Counted from the first letter of the stretch, positions 10,742 to 22,672 are shown. The stretch: 64,000 nucleotides of DNA from Molanna angustata (GCA_963576475.1 OY754981.1:17022341-17086340), one strand, 5' to 3'. Numbers and translations are program-made. Notes: generated from the sequence alone by a model not told the origin.

Positions 10742-11340
10742 ACTCTCCACTACAATGGAATAGTGGTGAGTCGTGATTTCACAATTTTTAAGAGTATTTT
10801 TTAGTTAATTTTTCAATGCGTAACATGTAGAGCAGAAGTTCCCAACCCAGTGCCCGCGGACACCGTGGCGCCCGCGGAACGATTCGTATGTGCCCGCCAC
10901 TATTCGACAGAGACAGAATTTTTTCATAAACATGAATTAAAATGTGAATTATTTTTATTTATTTGTTAGAATTTTGAATTTTTTGAGATTTTTTCTTGGT
11001 ATTTGTGTTTGTTGTTTACGTTTTGAAAATACATTTCTTTGTGTGTATGCAATTTTAATAATAATTTTAGTATTTTGGAACATTTTTGTTTCCTATTTAT
11101 TAATAAATTATGGATATAAAAAAATAAATAATGGGAAAATGAGAAGATATGGAAGGAGTTGTCAATAAAAAATAGCCGATATTTTAGAATGTGCTCTAGA
11201 GTACAAAAAGGTTGAGAACCCCTTATGTAGAGAGTGCATACCTACTTTGAGTTTTGTTGTGATGTTTTTGTGTGTATGCCGTAATCCGTATGCCGTACAC
11301 AAATATGAAAATTTGTGTACTCTGTAAAGATCAAACTAAA
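10742..11340 (+). repeat. Repeat E copy interrupted by a hAT MITE
   Basis: CTCCACTAC...GTGGTGAGTCGTGAT at 10745-10790 matches the starts of repeat E at 33835 and, reversed, 58400-58460. The TGTGTGTATGC-like interior appears to continue at 11260, past the hAT insertion. Confidence 0.5.
10833..11224. mobile_element. Short non-autonomous hAT (MITE), 392 bp
   Basis: The left end is CAGAAGTTCCCAACC. The right end is GGTTGAGAACCCCTT, an imperfect TIR (11 of 15). An 8-bp direct repeat ATGTAGAG flanks it exactly (10825-10832, 11225-11232), as expected for hAT transposition. Both sides of the left end hold GCCCGCGG words typical of hAT subterminal regions. No transposase ORF. Confidence 0.85.
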
Positions 11341-12184
11341 AGACCGATGAATTCGTATTGATATGTGTGAAGTACATAAACTTAGAGCTGATTAGTTTTC
11401 CATAGACAACGTTTAATTTTTTCTCTATGGTTTCATCTGTTCAAACTGAAAGAATACTCTCACGACCTGGAAATTTGAGATATTTTAATTTTGTTTAATC
11501 TATTTGTACAACACTAATGATTTTCACAAAACTGCATTCATAGTTGGCCAACATTTAAAGAAAAATATACAATGCTTGAAAAATTATGTTTTTTGCATAA
11601 AAAATTTATATAATAAAAGGATTTTTGTATGTTTGGCAACGTTGAGTCATTTGATTTCATGTTGATATTAGATTGTAAAAAGCTTAAACTTAGAAAAGAT
11701 TTTGTGAACAATAATTATGATACGTGTACGATAAATGTTAAAGACATTACTATTTAACAATATCTGGTAAAGACACAAAAGTAAAAAAGCATTAATAATT
11801 ATAATTATCATATATTTCACTTACCACGTCTGTGCACTATAAAATCTTTACTTTAATTATTATTTCTCATGAGCAAGTTTCTTCGTATTTTATGTAATGA
11901 ATCCCCTGTAAATTTAAACGTGAGTTATTTTCACATTATTATATTAAATTTTATTTTATTTTACAAAGGACAGCACACAGTACATAGATACAATTATTAA
12001 AATTAAATAAGCAAAAATACAAATATGACATGTACCTCTAATTGTTTTATACTTCATTGATAAAACAAGTATATAACTATATTTTAAATAATCAGACATT
12101 ACCAATCAGGACAAAAGCGCTAAAGGGAAAGAAAGAAGACATTGCCAAATCAGGGGGGCATCTGGTCAAACAGTGAAATTAAAA
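11341..12184. other. AT-rich intergenic DNA, nothing recognised
   Basis: No ORF or repeat structure that I can support. Confidence 0.55.
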
Positions 12185-13395
12185 CTTTTTTTATTTTATT
12201 TTTTTAACATGTCTACGTAGGGGACACCAGCTATTAGGATTTGGGTCCATTTTGCTCTTCCGAAGAAGCGCACTACGTAGCGTTGGGAGGGGTTTGCAGT
12301 CTAGAAAAGAGTTTATTGATTCGGATTTTAAAAAGACCCGGGTTGTACGAAGGTGGAAACACAGAATTCGGAAGATCGTTCTACAGTCGGGCTGCTGTAT
12401 TAATAAAGGAATTCGAGAAGCGACTTGTTCGTATATTTTGAAGGTCCACTGTGAATGGGTGCTGCGATTGAGTAAAGCGAGTGACTCTGTTGCGAGTGGC
12501 TGGAGGAGGGACCAAAGATGCAAGTTCTTCTGAGCAATTCCCGTGGTAGTATCTATAAAATAAACTTAAAATACCGACTTTACGTCTGTGTTCTAGTGAT
12601 TGCAATCCATCAGTCAGTGATGGATCATCAATCAGACGTATAGCACGCCTTTGGACAGCGTCGAGGGTATTCAGTAAGTATTGGGGGGGCGCCACTCCAG
12701 AGGTGACTACCATATTCAATAATTGGACGTATTTGCGCTTTGTAGAGTATACACATCTGGGACTTAGTAAAATATCTACGCGCTCTATATAGTACGCTCA
12801 ATTTTTTGGAGGCGAGTTTCACCTTAGCTTCGATGGAACCCCTGTAGTGTAATTGATTCGTTATAGATACTCCAAGCAGGTCGATAGAGCTGCTGTTAGG
12901 TAGGGTGCTTCCGTTGAAAGACACTTGCAATTCATTGGGGTTTCTCTTCGCAGAAATTAGACAGGCTTGGGTTTTTGAGACGTTAAATGAAACAAGATTA
13001 CTTTCACCCCAGGTGTTGATTGAGTGGAGGTAGCTATTTATTTTTAGATGAAGATCTTTCCGAGCATCTGATATTTCACTCTGTTTAGGAGGTTTGTCAA
13101 AAAAGAAATTGTCATGGACTGTGCTGTCATCAGCGTAACAGTGGATGGGGGCGCGTAAGAGCAAGTCATTAATATGTAGGAGGAATAGGGTTGGAGATAG
13201 AATGGACCCTTGAGGGACTCCCGCATTGATGGAATGGGGAGAAGAAGAGCAACCGCCCACTACAGTTATGACTTCACGATCTTTTAAAAAAATCGCAATC
13301 CAAGTACCCAAATCATGGATACTCAAATTACTCAAATCATGGATATAATTATGTAATGGAGTTCTACAATATCTAAATATACTATAGAACTCCAT
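12185..13395 (-). pseudogene. Jockey/CR1-type LINE RT, 5'-truncated and broken
   Basis: The minus strand encodes the second half of a LINE RT. It holds GVPQGSILSPTLF, then YADD (in HCYADDSTVHD), NTWGESNLVSFN and EYGSHLWSGAPP. A C-terminal thumb/tail follows (AVQRRAIRLIDDPSLTD, HRRKVGILSLFYRYYHGNCS). Reading changes frame at a seven-base G run near 12685, so one indel broke it. An in-frame TAG at 12381-12383 replaces the tryptophan expected in the W-N-x-L-P-x-x-V-F motif. The normal terminal stop is at 12274. A TTTTATTTT-rich stretch at 12185-12210 is the A-rich tail read on the plus strand. The endonuclease and early RT are missing. The exact clade is not settled. Confidence 0.85.
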
Positions 13396-14384
13396 ATGAC
13401 AATATTATTTTCATGATAATATATGGGCAATCATAAGGGTTTTGATTTCACCGTTTGAGCACACATGCCCCCCCCTGAATTAAAAATACCGGTAGGCACT
13501 TTATATGTCCTATTCTGATTCGTCTCAATTTAACCGTCTGAATTTTCGTGTATGAGAAATGTCAAAAAGTTGACTGAATTTATAAGGAACTCATTACGTA
13601 ACACATACTGTAAAATATTTCCACGTCGCCCGTTGATTTAGATAAAAAAAAACCATTTACAGATTTGGCTAGTTAGGTGTCTGAGCTGTTTATTTGCTTG
13701 ACAACCAATTATGAGCTTCTCGGTTCATTTTTTTACTGAATTATTTGATTCGTTTTAGAATACGAAAATATCTAAATTTTAGACGATTTTAGATTTTTTT
13801 TGTATTATAAGGAAAACCTTGAACAAGTCTGTTAGGTTATAATATAATCTTCTACATGGCATTCTTAAAAAAATTATTACATTATGTCATTATAATTAGA
13901 ACATATACATCCTCATACATTTCCTGAATCGGGAGAAATAGGATTCGACCACACATCCAATGGATGAAATAATATTCAATATCATTTTCCTTATAAAGAT
14001 CAAAAAAAGCTAGATAATAATAATAATTTCTAGAATAATGAATAAGAGGCATTGTGCGCACAAAAGAAATGATTGGACGTGAGCCAAACCAGCTTTTGGC
14101 AAATAGCTTCTAAATAATGTTTTAAAATTCAACCTTTAAGTAAATACAGTGAAAACAATTTTCGCCGTGAAGCCTTTATAGTCTAAACGATGAGCGGACA
14201 GAAGATGTTTCAGATTCATAGTTGAACTCAAAACTAATGTCGATGTTCAAACCTATTAACATAAATATTATATACTTACCTCGCTACTCTCAAACATGAA
14301 TTTGTTTTTAGTTGATATGCATATGTGCTCTGAATATAATACATATAAACACTTTTCTCTTATTTTAAACACATAAGACCATCG
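13396..14384. other. AT-rich DNA with a degenerate SINE-A body
   Basis: 13877-13925 (ATTATGTCATTATAATTAG..., CATCCTCATACATTTCC) resembles the minus-strand SINE-A body at 24870-24915. Otherwise nothing recognised. Confidence 0.4.
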
Positions 14385-14460
14385 TGGCACAATGGTAAGT
14401 CTTTTTACTTTCATTGTCCTGCGTTCTTTGATCGATTCCCAACAAAGGAGTTTATTAACT
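14385..14460 (+). repeat. tRNA-like SINE head
   Basis: CATCGTGGCACAATGGTAAG resembles a pol III A box and GATCGATTCCC a B box, at tRNA-like spacing. It is too diverged to be a working tRNA gene. Confidence 0.4.
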
Positions 14461-14504
14461 ATCATTACTCATCCAATTTGACCTCTCTGACCTCCTGAAG
14501 CATC

Positions 14505-14645
14505 GGTTCTTCTTCTTATTTTGTTTTGCCATTGCTGGATGTCGGATGTAGATGTTTCCACGTATCTCTCCTTTGGGGTGTTCATACCCACGTACACCAG
14601 CGACTGGGACAATATCATCGGCCCACCGCTTTACAAACAATAAAT
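14505..14645 (-). pseudogene. RTE/craniofacial-type LINE C-terminal scrap
   Basis: The minus strand reads VKRWADDIVPVAG, a recurrent phrase near the end of insect RTE-like ORF2 proteins, then diverges. It finishes in a GAAGAAGAA tail like those at 5740, 51640 and 58815. Confidence 0.5.
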
Positions 14646-14677
14646 GCATCACTTCCTCAGCGTGCATATACCATAAG

Positions 14678-14872
14678 ATGGGTGGTGTCAAAACGATAAG
14701 CGCGCTGTATTAGTAATACAGTGGTCGCGAGATCTGCCACCACCGATTTTGCCTCACCTATTACAGCACTAACATTTATTCTTGGTTTAGGGAATGTATG
14801 AGAATGTTTATGTACCTACTTGTTACAAGGGCATATTCATTATTTTTTAATAAAAAAATATTAACATTTCCT
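14678..14872 (+). repeat. SINE-A copy
   Basis: A tRNA-like head (AAGCGCGCTGTATTAGTAAT...GTGGTCGCGAGATCTGCC) is followed by the shared SINE-A body (CTAACATTTATT...TTAGGGAATGTATGAGAATG) and the ATTCATTATTTTTTAATAAA tail. The same order is seen at 44692-44865. Confidence 0.75.
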
Positions 14873-15524
14873 GAAACTATGAATCGATATGCTATTAGGG
14901 GTGTTTTAGAAAATCAATGATTTTGTATTTTTATTAGGATAACGGATAATGACAGTAATCTCACGGCAGAAGACCCACAATACCGACCAAAGTAGCGATG
15001 AATAACCAAAAAGGTAAACCAAATAGCGTGTTTAATAATTATTTCCCGTGAGAAGGTTAAAAATGATATGTAGATAACCATTGGTAGGTACGGATATATT
15101 CATTAATAAAAAATAATAACAAATAATCTACTAACTTTAACAAAAAACATGAATATATGGTTAATTATCAAATAAATAACTATTCAAAACAATAACCAAA
15201 AATCAATTATAACGTTATAAACCAAAAATAGCAAAATTGAAACATCGCTTGGAAAAAATATTAGACTCCCATCTATGTATGTACATATATTTTTATTTTA
15301 TTTTATTTTATTTTATTTTTTCATATATATTTTTTATATTGCGAATATGATAAAAAAATATTAACTTCGTGACCAAAATCTGTTGTATTTTAGATTGTGT
15401 TAGCGGCAAAATGGTAAATTTAAGTTATTTCATATATACATAATATAAATTTATTAACATAATTTGATGTTTCGTAAATGAAAATAGCGAGAAAAAAATA
15501 TGAACAATACCTCAAATATTCGAC
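14873..15524. other. AT-rich DNA with a (TTTTA)n tract
   Basis: A (TTTTA)n microsatellite spans about 15291-15325. Nothing else recognised. Confidence 0.55.
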
Positions 15525-15742
15525 GGCCTTCGTGGCTCAGTTGGTTGGGTTTTGAAAATTGACTGCTGATCCAAAGGTCCCGGGTTCGATTCCGGTGGAG
15601 ACACAGTTTTTAAGTATGTTTTCAGTCTGGATCTGTGAGACGATTAATATCGTAAGTCTCCAGAATGTGGCAAGTTGTCATTGGGTGCGTGTTAAATAAA
15701 TATTTGACATAGTACCTGTTTGTTGCCCGAGAAGCAATATTA
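15525..15742 (+). repeat. SINE-B copy, near full length
   Basis: A tRNA-derived head: TGGCTCAGTTGG (A box, 15533-15544) and GGTTCGATTCC (B box, 15583-15593). A body follows (CAGTCTGGATCTGTGAGACG ... GTTGCCCGAGAAGCAATATT). The body recurs, inverted, at 22478-22672, and the head at 15999 and 31651. Confidence 0.8.
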
Positions 15743-15944
15743 AATGAATCAATACTTTAAAATACCTTAAACAACAGTGAAACAAAAATTAAAGTTGAAC
15801 AAAAAAATGTTATTAAATTTGTAATATTCAACATGTAATAGAGTGAGAGTCAGTGACTCACGTCATTTTGTTTAGGCAGGGTTATGTCATAGAATAAAGA
15901 CTGTTTTTTTCTGTTAAAGAATACCTACCACACCAGGTAACAAA

Positions 15945-16308
15945 GATTGGATAATATGAACCCTGAGTAGTGGTAACTTTCGGCCTTCAAAATATTGAAA
16001 ATGAAAACACAATTAAAAACTGTCTCTCCACGCGGAATCGAACCCGGGACCATGTGATCAGCAGTCAGATACCTAACCAACTGAGTCACTTAGAGCCGAA
16101 CTTTAAAGTTTGAATATTGTTATGTCTCTTTGAAGGTGTCTGTCGGGGTTTTCCCCTAACCAGAATCTTTCATATTTACTAGGGAATTGTATATAAAAAA
16201 ATCACGCTTTATGCTATAACGCTTCATACTATAACTGACATTAAAATATAAATTTGAAGACTGCTATCTCCGATAGCCACCATTACTCAGGGTTTATGTT
16301 ATCCAATC
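15945..16308. mobile_element. MITE with ~40-bp TIRs carrying a SINE-B insertion
   Basis: 15945-15985 (GATTGGATAATATGAACCCT...) is an imperfect reverse complement of 16268-16308 (...AGGGTTTATGTTATCCAATC). The centre is occupied by a SINE-B head, so the MITE is older than that SINE. Confidence 0.72.
15999..16097 (-). repeat. SINE-B fragment (head)
   Basis: On the minus strand: ACCAACTGAGTCAC (A box complement) and GGAATCGAACCC (B box complement), followed by the family phrase AACTGTCTCT...GAAAACACAATTAAAA. Confidence 0.72.
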
Positions 16309-17141
16309 GCTGTAACTATTATATTATGAGGTTAATTTGGAAGTTGCTGGCTCTTGGCCTATAAGAGAGAATGAATGATTGCTTACTAGGATAGGTATTC
16401 GTTATATTGTATGATAGGGTCAAAATGACCCACGAGGATCACAGTAGGTACGAAAAAGTTGACGGTTAAAAAAAACTCACATTTTCCAATTTATTTCACC
16501 TTAAATTTTACGAAAAACAACACCGTGAAATTGTAGATATGTAGGTACCTAATAGAACACGGATTTCAATTTACATTACTGTACATCAGAATGGGACATG
16601 GATTTTTTTACTTGCATATATTTAATTTAATTTATTTAATCTCTCCATTTCTCCCCTGAAAGCTTTCAGAAGGTCTTAATAATAAAGGAGCATCGAATCA
16701 CTTTTATCCTGGCACTTTTTCTTAGTGTTGGAGCACTCTTTGTTTGTGTGTTTTAAAGCAGCAGATACTTTTTTATATTTTGTTCAACGCGTCCGACGGA
16801 ACAACTCCATAATGTGGGTGTACGAAAGACAAGATATACAGACTTTTATTACCGAGTTTATTTCAATGTTTCTGGTATGTGGCACCGCCTTTTTCATGTA
16901 TCATATATTCTCCCCTGTCTCATCCTGCAAACGTGTCCTAGATGAGATTTCTACGTAGTTACAATTTTTTTAAATAATCCAAAAAGACATCTTGACTGAT
17001 GTGCGTAGTTAGATGTTGTAATGGATTACGGTGATATTTTACACAACGTTACATACATGAATTTAAATATAATTATTTTGCATCGAACGAACCTTCGTCT
17101 ACTATTAACGATTATTATAGAAACCAAGATTCAAGAAAACC
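16309..17141. other. AT-rich intergenic DNA, nothing recognised
   Basis: An ORF of 77 codons at 16725-16958 has no recognisable domain and unremarkable composition. I do not call it a gene. Confidence 0.5.
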
Positions 17142-17998
17142 AGCTCATATTTGATGTTATATAATACGTTAGTCCGCTCACAACTCGAATATTGCTCTCA
17201 AGTATGGAATCCACATTACAACAAATACGCAGACAAAATTGAATCAATCCAGAAAAAATACCTCAAGATTATGCAGTACAGAACACAGAATCCCCGACTA
17301 CCATACACTGACTTACTTAATAATTACAATCTATGCACACTAAAAGAGAGACGTACCCTAATTGACATGACAACACTACACAAAATAATCAATACCACTT
17401 TTGACTGTCCAGCACTCGTTAGCGCAATTAACATACATGCACCACTCAGATGCCTACGAAATAATTAACTCTTCCTCCCCTCAACTTCTAAAACAAATGC
17501 AGGATTTAGGAAACCAACTAACATAATGTGCAATGAATACAACAAAAACTTCCCAGACACACACATCTTCTCCAAATCATACGCAGCATTCAAACATGAA
17601 ATACGACACATTCAAAAATCATCACCACAACATGCGATGACATAATACACATACTCATACATCACTTGTACTTTTGAATTATAGCTTCTTAATTTTTAAT
17701 TTCAATATTTTAACTATTTTTATGTTTTTATATACCTAATTATTGTTTTTTTTCCCTTAATGTTTTTGTATAATCAATTTCTTAACTACTTCATTTCATT
17801 AATGTTATTTCTTTATTAATTCTTTACTTGTTTTTATTATTTATGGCCTTTTATTTGTTATTGTGTTACTCTGCAAACTACATTGTGAATACTGTAAAGT
17901 TGCAGGTAAACGTCGACTTAACATATTGCTATTAGTTATACACATTTATATTCTGTAACTGTTTGTATTCCTTAATAAATAAAATAAAATAAAAATAA
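17142..17998 (+). pseudogene. LINE RT C-terminus (Jockey/I/CR1-type) and 3' UTR
   Basis: The frame from 17142 reads LVRSQLEYCSQVWNPHYNKY, then a basic helix and LKERRTLIDMTTLHKI. This is the conserved region after the RT palm in Jockey/I/CR1 LINEs (R-x-x-x-EY-x-S-x-VWNP). An in-frame TAA at 17466-17468 interrupts it. The same frame continues with sensible sequence (GFRKPTNIMCNEYNK) to a TAA at 17643-17645. A 350-bp 3' UTR ends in AATAAATAAAATAAAATAAAAATA at 17975-17998, a LINE-type A-rich tail. The endonuclease and catalytic RT are lost by 5' truncation. Confidence 0.78.
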
Positions 17999-19220
17999 AG
18001 ATCATTGCACAGAGAAATGCATTAGCAATGAAAATTATTTGGCATCTCTAAAAGAATTTGTCACGATGCCGACGTAAAATTGATTTCTTTTGTTAGTATA
18101 TTTAATATACTTGAAATTTCTTTATTCCCAAATGCAGGAGGTGTTTTTATCGCTTGGAGTAGAAGTTAATAGCGGAACGGGAAAATGTTTGCGGACTTAA
18201 TTCAAATGTATATGTAGTAGGAATTTGAATAGATCTTTTTTTCTATGCATGGCAGAGCATTGATTTACTTATTAAATTCATACATGATACCACAGTAAAA
18301 TTGAAATATAGTATAACGTTTGAGAAAATTACTCTAAGGATTTTGCTTTTGCTCACTCTATGCTTAGGTATGTATGGTGTCCCGTGATGGGGTGGTACTT
18401 ACCTATAGGACGAATATTTTACCAGTTGAAGTCACACAAAGACTTATAAAGATTATACTAAGCACCCGAAGATCTTCATACTTTCCGGTCCCAACACTAA
18501 AATAGATAATAGACATGATTGCAACTACATATGCTCACACACAGAACCATTTTGAATTATTTTTCTAGAAAACCAGGAATGACAATAAGAAAATTCAGAA
18601 TCAACATACCAAAAAAACTGCATCTGCAGCACAGAAATAACTGTCATTTAGGGGAATATTATTTTACAATGGCCTGTCTACTTCCATTAGAGAATTAACA
18701 GACCAAAACAAATTAAAAATGGCATTAAAATACGTAATGTGTAAGACGATGCTCATCCTTAGAACATGAGTTTTTAACTCTATAGAGAGAGTATCAACAT
18801 TGTTATATATTGTTAGTGTATAAAGCAGAAGTATTGTGTAACTATACCTAAAAAAATATTAGATGATGGGTACTAATGTTACATGATGTTTAGTTTACCG
18901 TATAAAAAACGATCTCACCTATGCTTGTTCACAATGAATGTTTTTCCTGTGCACTGGTAGAAACAATTAAGACATTCACACGCGGTGATCTTCAAACTTG
19001 TACTAAATCATACTCGTGTCACTTCCCATTGTTATTGTAACACGAAAATCTTGCAACTTATAACTTTCCAATGCAACAATTTCTGAACACATCGATGACG
19101 GGAAAGACAAGAAAAGGAGACATAGAAATATGCTTCTTCAGTACCTATTTTGAGTACTTTATCAATCGATTAATTTTAAAGTTTTGTAAATTAAATATAG
19201 TCTTAATCATTTCCTTAAAT
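17999..19220. other. AT-rich intergenic DNA, nothing recognised
   Basis: No long frame. Scattered short words only. Confidence 0.5.
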
Positions 19221-19427
19221 ATGGATAAATTAAATCATTATTTATATTTTATCACATTCCTTTTATGTGTGTCACGAGGTAATGTATCCACAGACATGAA
19301 TTTGGTTAACGTTTTTAAGAAAATTAGTGACACAAACTCTTCAGACGAATGTGTCACGCTCCGAGGAGTTAATCGTGTCTTCTTATCTCTGAGAGACAAA
19401 GTATCCACGTCACACTGTCATCCGTGA
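19221..19427 (+). CDS. Small hypothetical secreted protein or 5' exon
   Basis: 68-codon ORF from the ATG at 19221 (context AAATATGG) to the TGA at 19425. Residues 1-19 look like a signal peptide: short polar N-terminus with Lys3, hydrophobic core YLYFITFLLCV, then SRGNVST. The rest is charged with two Cys (44, 66) and matches no family I recognise. GC rises from about 19260. A GAG|GTAATG word just after the hydrophobic core could be a splice donor, which would make this a signal-peptide exon. An open upstream extension to 19071 adds no start in good context. It could be chance, since no neighbouring exon is visible. Confidence 0.25.
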   Translation: MDKLNHYLYFITFLLCVSRGNVSTDMNLVNVFKKISDTNSSDECVTLRGVNRVFLSLRDKVSTSHCHP

Positions 19428-20103
19428 AGATCACAAATTAGAAATATTTAGTCAAACCGCAGGGGTTGGGGCACATCCTCACTTATTTTCAAAATAACAC
19501 AAATTTAACGAAATGAAAACTTTCTCTCGTAAGACGGAGCAATCATATTAATATTATTATTATCAACTCACTTAAGTTTATATTTTACCGTGGTTCGCAG
19601 GGCTACCAATCATATATATTTTTTTTAATGATTTATGAATGTTTCAAGTTGAAACAGGATTTTGAAAAATCAATATAAGACGACGAATAAATTCTTCATC
19701 TTATTCTGGTCGGAGGCCACCGATGCCTGTTCGTGCAGTTTGCTGCTTCTTTTTATGTGGATTCCCAATTGTCTTTCCATGTTTTGGGGGGTACAAATTT
19801 AACTATAAATATATTTTTACTACACACTTCTATGCAACAGTATCTCATAAAACTAGTATTTAAGAAGTATGGATACCAAAATGAAGGTAACTTTTAAAAT
19901 CTCTAATAAAGTTTTTGTAGAATTTGAAGCGCTGGACAAACAACAATTGTATATTAATACAATTATTAAAATAATGCATAAAGTTCTATCAAAATACTTA
20001 CCACAATACGTTTATGACGTTTAACACAAGAAGCAGAACGTTGCTGCATGCAACAGCTGTATAGACTACTTTTGCACAGAGACATTTCATTTACTTAGCG
20101 CGA
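19428..20103. other. AT-rich intergenic DNA, nothing recognised
   Basis: No supported feature. Confidence 0.5.
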
Positions 20104-20114
20104 ATATATAATAA

Positions 20115-22102
20115 GGCGACGCATGGTGGAATGAGAAAGTAAAGTTAGCTGTGGGTGAAAAGAAAAAAGCATGGATGGAATTAATAGCTGCGAAAGGATC
20201 GGATAGTGAAGAGAGAGCAAAAGAGAAGTATAAAGTGTGCAAGAAACTAGTAAAAGACACCGTAAAAAGAGAAAAAGACTGTGTGAAAGAAAAAGAAAGC
20301 CTGAAAATAGCCAACGACTTTCCTGGAAACATGAAAATGTTCTGGAAAATGGAACTGTGAAAGCATTGCAAGGAATTAATGATAAAGACGGAAAAATAAT
20401 TATGGATGAAGAAGGCGTGAAAGAACGATGGAAAGAATATTTCATGGAGCTATATGATAGCGGTATAAGCGGTGGTGTGACTCAGAGAGCATGGCAAGTA
20501 AGTGAAGACGAAAAAGATGAAATTACGCGAGAGGAGGTGTTTGAAGCAGTAAAACACGCGAAACCGGGAAAACCTGCCGGATATGATAGTGTATCAGCTG
20601 AACTTATAAAATATGGCGGCGAGCAGACGTTGGAGTGGTGCCACTCTCTTTTCAACTTATGTTGGGAAGCAGGACGCACTCCTGCGGACTGGAGAAATGC
20701 AGTTGTGGTACCTTTGTATAAAGGTAAAGGATCGAAACTCGACTGCAAAAACTATAGAGCCATAAGTTTGTTAAGCTCAGTTGGTAAAATGTACGCAAGG
20801 ATCCTGGATCAAAGAGTACGAAAGGTTACTGAATGCAAGATATGGGATGTCCAAGGAGCGTTTGTGGGCGGCAGAGGATGTATAGACCAAATTTTTTCTC
20901 TACGAATGGTCACAGAGAAGGTTCTGGATAAAAACCAGAAACTTTTCTGTGCTTTTATAGACCGAGAAAAGGGCTATGATAAAGTTGTTAGAGAAAAACT
21001 ATGGGATATACTATCAGTTTATGGAGTGAAGAGTAAGCTGATACGCGCAATCGCGTCATTATATGAGAACAGCGAAGCATGTGTTCGTGTCAACGACACA
21101 GTAACATCGTGGTTCTCGATAAATAATGGCGTTAGACAGGGATGCGTGCTGTCTCCATGGCTCTTCAACCTGTACATTGACTTCTGTATAAGAGCCCTTA
21201 AGGATGAAAGCAAGGGTCTGAAACTGAGCACTGTAACAGTGCGTGATTTGATGTATGCAGATGACAAAGTACTGTTAGCTGAAAGTGTGGAAGAGTTACA
21301 GTATCTTGTAAGCATGGTATATGAAGGATGCATAGAGAACGGTCTGAGAATGAATGCCAGCAAATCAAAGGTAATGGTCTTTGAAAAGAGTGAAAGCAGA
21401 ACAGCGTGTAAAATAAGAGTAGAGAATGAATGGCTCGAGCAAGTCGACGAGTATGTATATCTGGGAAGCATGTTTCAACGGAATGGACGACCTGATAAGG
21501 ATATCGAAAGAAGAGTTATGGCAGGAAACAGAATGAATGGAGCACTGAGACCAGTTATGAATGATCGCAACATATCAAGGGTTGCCAAAGTTGCCATTCA
21601 TAACGCTATCTTAGTGCCAACGTTGACGTATGCAAGTGAAACCTGGACATGGCAGAAGTCGCACGAAAGCAGAATAAATGCTGTTGAAATGAGATCGCTA
21701 AGAAGAATCTGCAATAGAACGATGTATGACAGGGTAAGAAATGAGAACATAAGGAAAGAATGTAAGATGAAGAAAGATATCATTAATAGAATGAAAGTGA
21801 ACACACTGAGATGGTTTGGCCACATGGGTAGAATGAATGAGGAACGCCTGACGAAGAAAATATACAATGCGGATAGGATTGGATTGAGAGGCCGGGGCCG
21901 CCCAAGAAAGGGATGGCACGACCATGTGAATGATATTTTGAAAGACGGAAATATTAGAAGCGTGAACAACAGACGAACATGTATAAGACGATGTATGAAT
22001 GTTGTCGAGGTGATGAATGTATGTCAAGATAGAAGTAAGTGGCGTTCGGTTCTCTCTGCCTACCCCGTAAGGGACATGGCGTGATGGTATGTATGTATAT
22101 GG
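20115..22102 (+). pseudogene. RTE-clade LINE, 5'-truncated, one frameshift, 11-bp TSD
   Basis: The copy starts in the linker between endonuclease and RT (AWWNEKVKLAVGEKKKAW). It changes frame near 20345 and then stays open to the TGA at 22082-22084. RT motifs are present: KPAGYDSVSAELIK, YRAISLLS, GFxGGRG-like FVGGRGCIDQIF, FIDREKGYDKV, GVRQGCVLSPWLF and catalytic YADD (in LMYADDKVLLAES). The C-terminal RTE tail reads RWFGHMGRMNEERLTKKIY, GRGRPRKGWHDHVNDILK, then QDRSKWRSVLSAYP. The 3' end is the (ATGT)n-type tail GGTATGTATGTATATGG. Direct repeats ATATATAATAA at 20104-20114 and 22103-22113 bound the insertion. It lacks the endonuclease, so it cannot move by itself. Confidence 0.93.
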
Positions 22103-22249
22103 ATATATAATAAAATAATACCTGTCTTACTTCAACAACTCCTACCAAACAATAGCAATATAAATGAATTAGTGACAACGTGGTAAATAGACAGGGGCAG
22201 AGAAGAGTGTGAGGGGGATCTTACTCATGTCTTGAAATGACGGATCTCA

Positions 22250-22470
22250 CTTGTGTCCTAATATCAACCTATAATTAACCGAATTCTGAGTTCATCCATA
22301 CACATAATATTTATGCATAGCATTTATTATGCTGCAAAGCCTTTAAGTTGGTGTTTTTTGACATCAAATGAAAAATGTAAACCTTGCAATACCAAATTAC
22401 GCGGATTTTAGCATGAAACTCTGTCGGTCATTTAAGAGAAATAAAGTATCTTGACCAAATCGACAGTTTT
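22250..22470 (-). repeat. Repeat C fragment
   Basis: The phrases GCAAAGCCTTTAAGTTGGTGTTTTTTGA and ...AAGAGAAATAAAGTATCTTGACCAAATCGACAG match, inverted, the plus-strand copies at 54768 and 61575. It ends at the terminal hairpin. Confidence 0.65.
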
Positions 22471-22477
22471 TTTTTAT

Positions 22478-22672
22478 TATTGCTTCTCGGGCAACTAACA
22501 GTCACTATGTCAAATATTAATTTTACAAGGACCCAATAACAAGGTGCCGCATTCTGAGATATTAATCGTCTCACAGATCCAGACTGAAAACACAATTAAA
22601 AACTGTCTCCACCGGGATTCGAGACCTTTGGATCAGCAGTCAGAGTCCTAACCAACTGAGCTACGAAGGCTG
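22478..22672 (-). repeat. SINE-B copy directly at the end of repeat C
   Basis: Minus-strand copy with a complete body (ATTGCTTCTCGGGCAAC...) and tRNA head (ACCAACTGAGCTACGAAGGC). The B box is damaged (GGGATTCGAGACC). Confidence 0.78.

Noticed and set aside
15525..15601. Functional tRNA genes at the SINE heads
   Set aside because: The heads are attached to shared SINE bodies in several copies and have damaged arms. They are better explained as SINEs.
20087..20445. Antisense ORFs over the RTE copy
   Set aside because: Low-complexity Ser/Phe/Leu translations of the A/G-rich sense strand, shadows of the RTE frame.
20482..22027. Further minus-strand ORFs inside the RTE RT
   Set aside because: They overlap a well-supported RT frame and show no domain.
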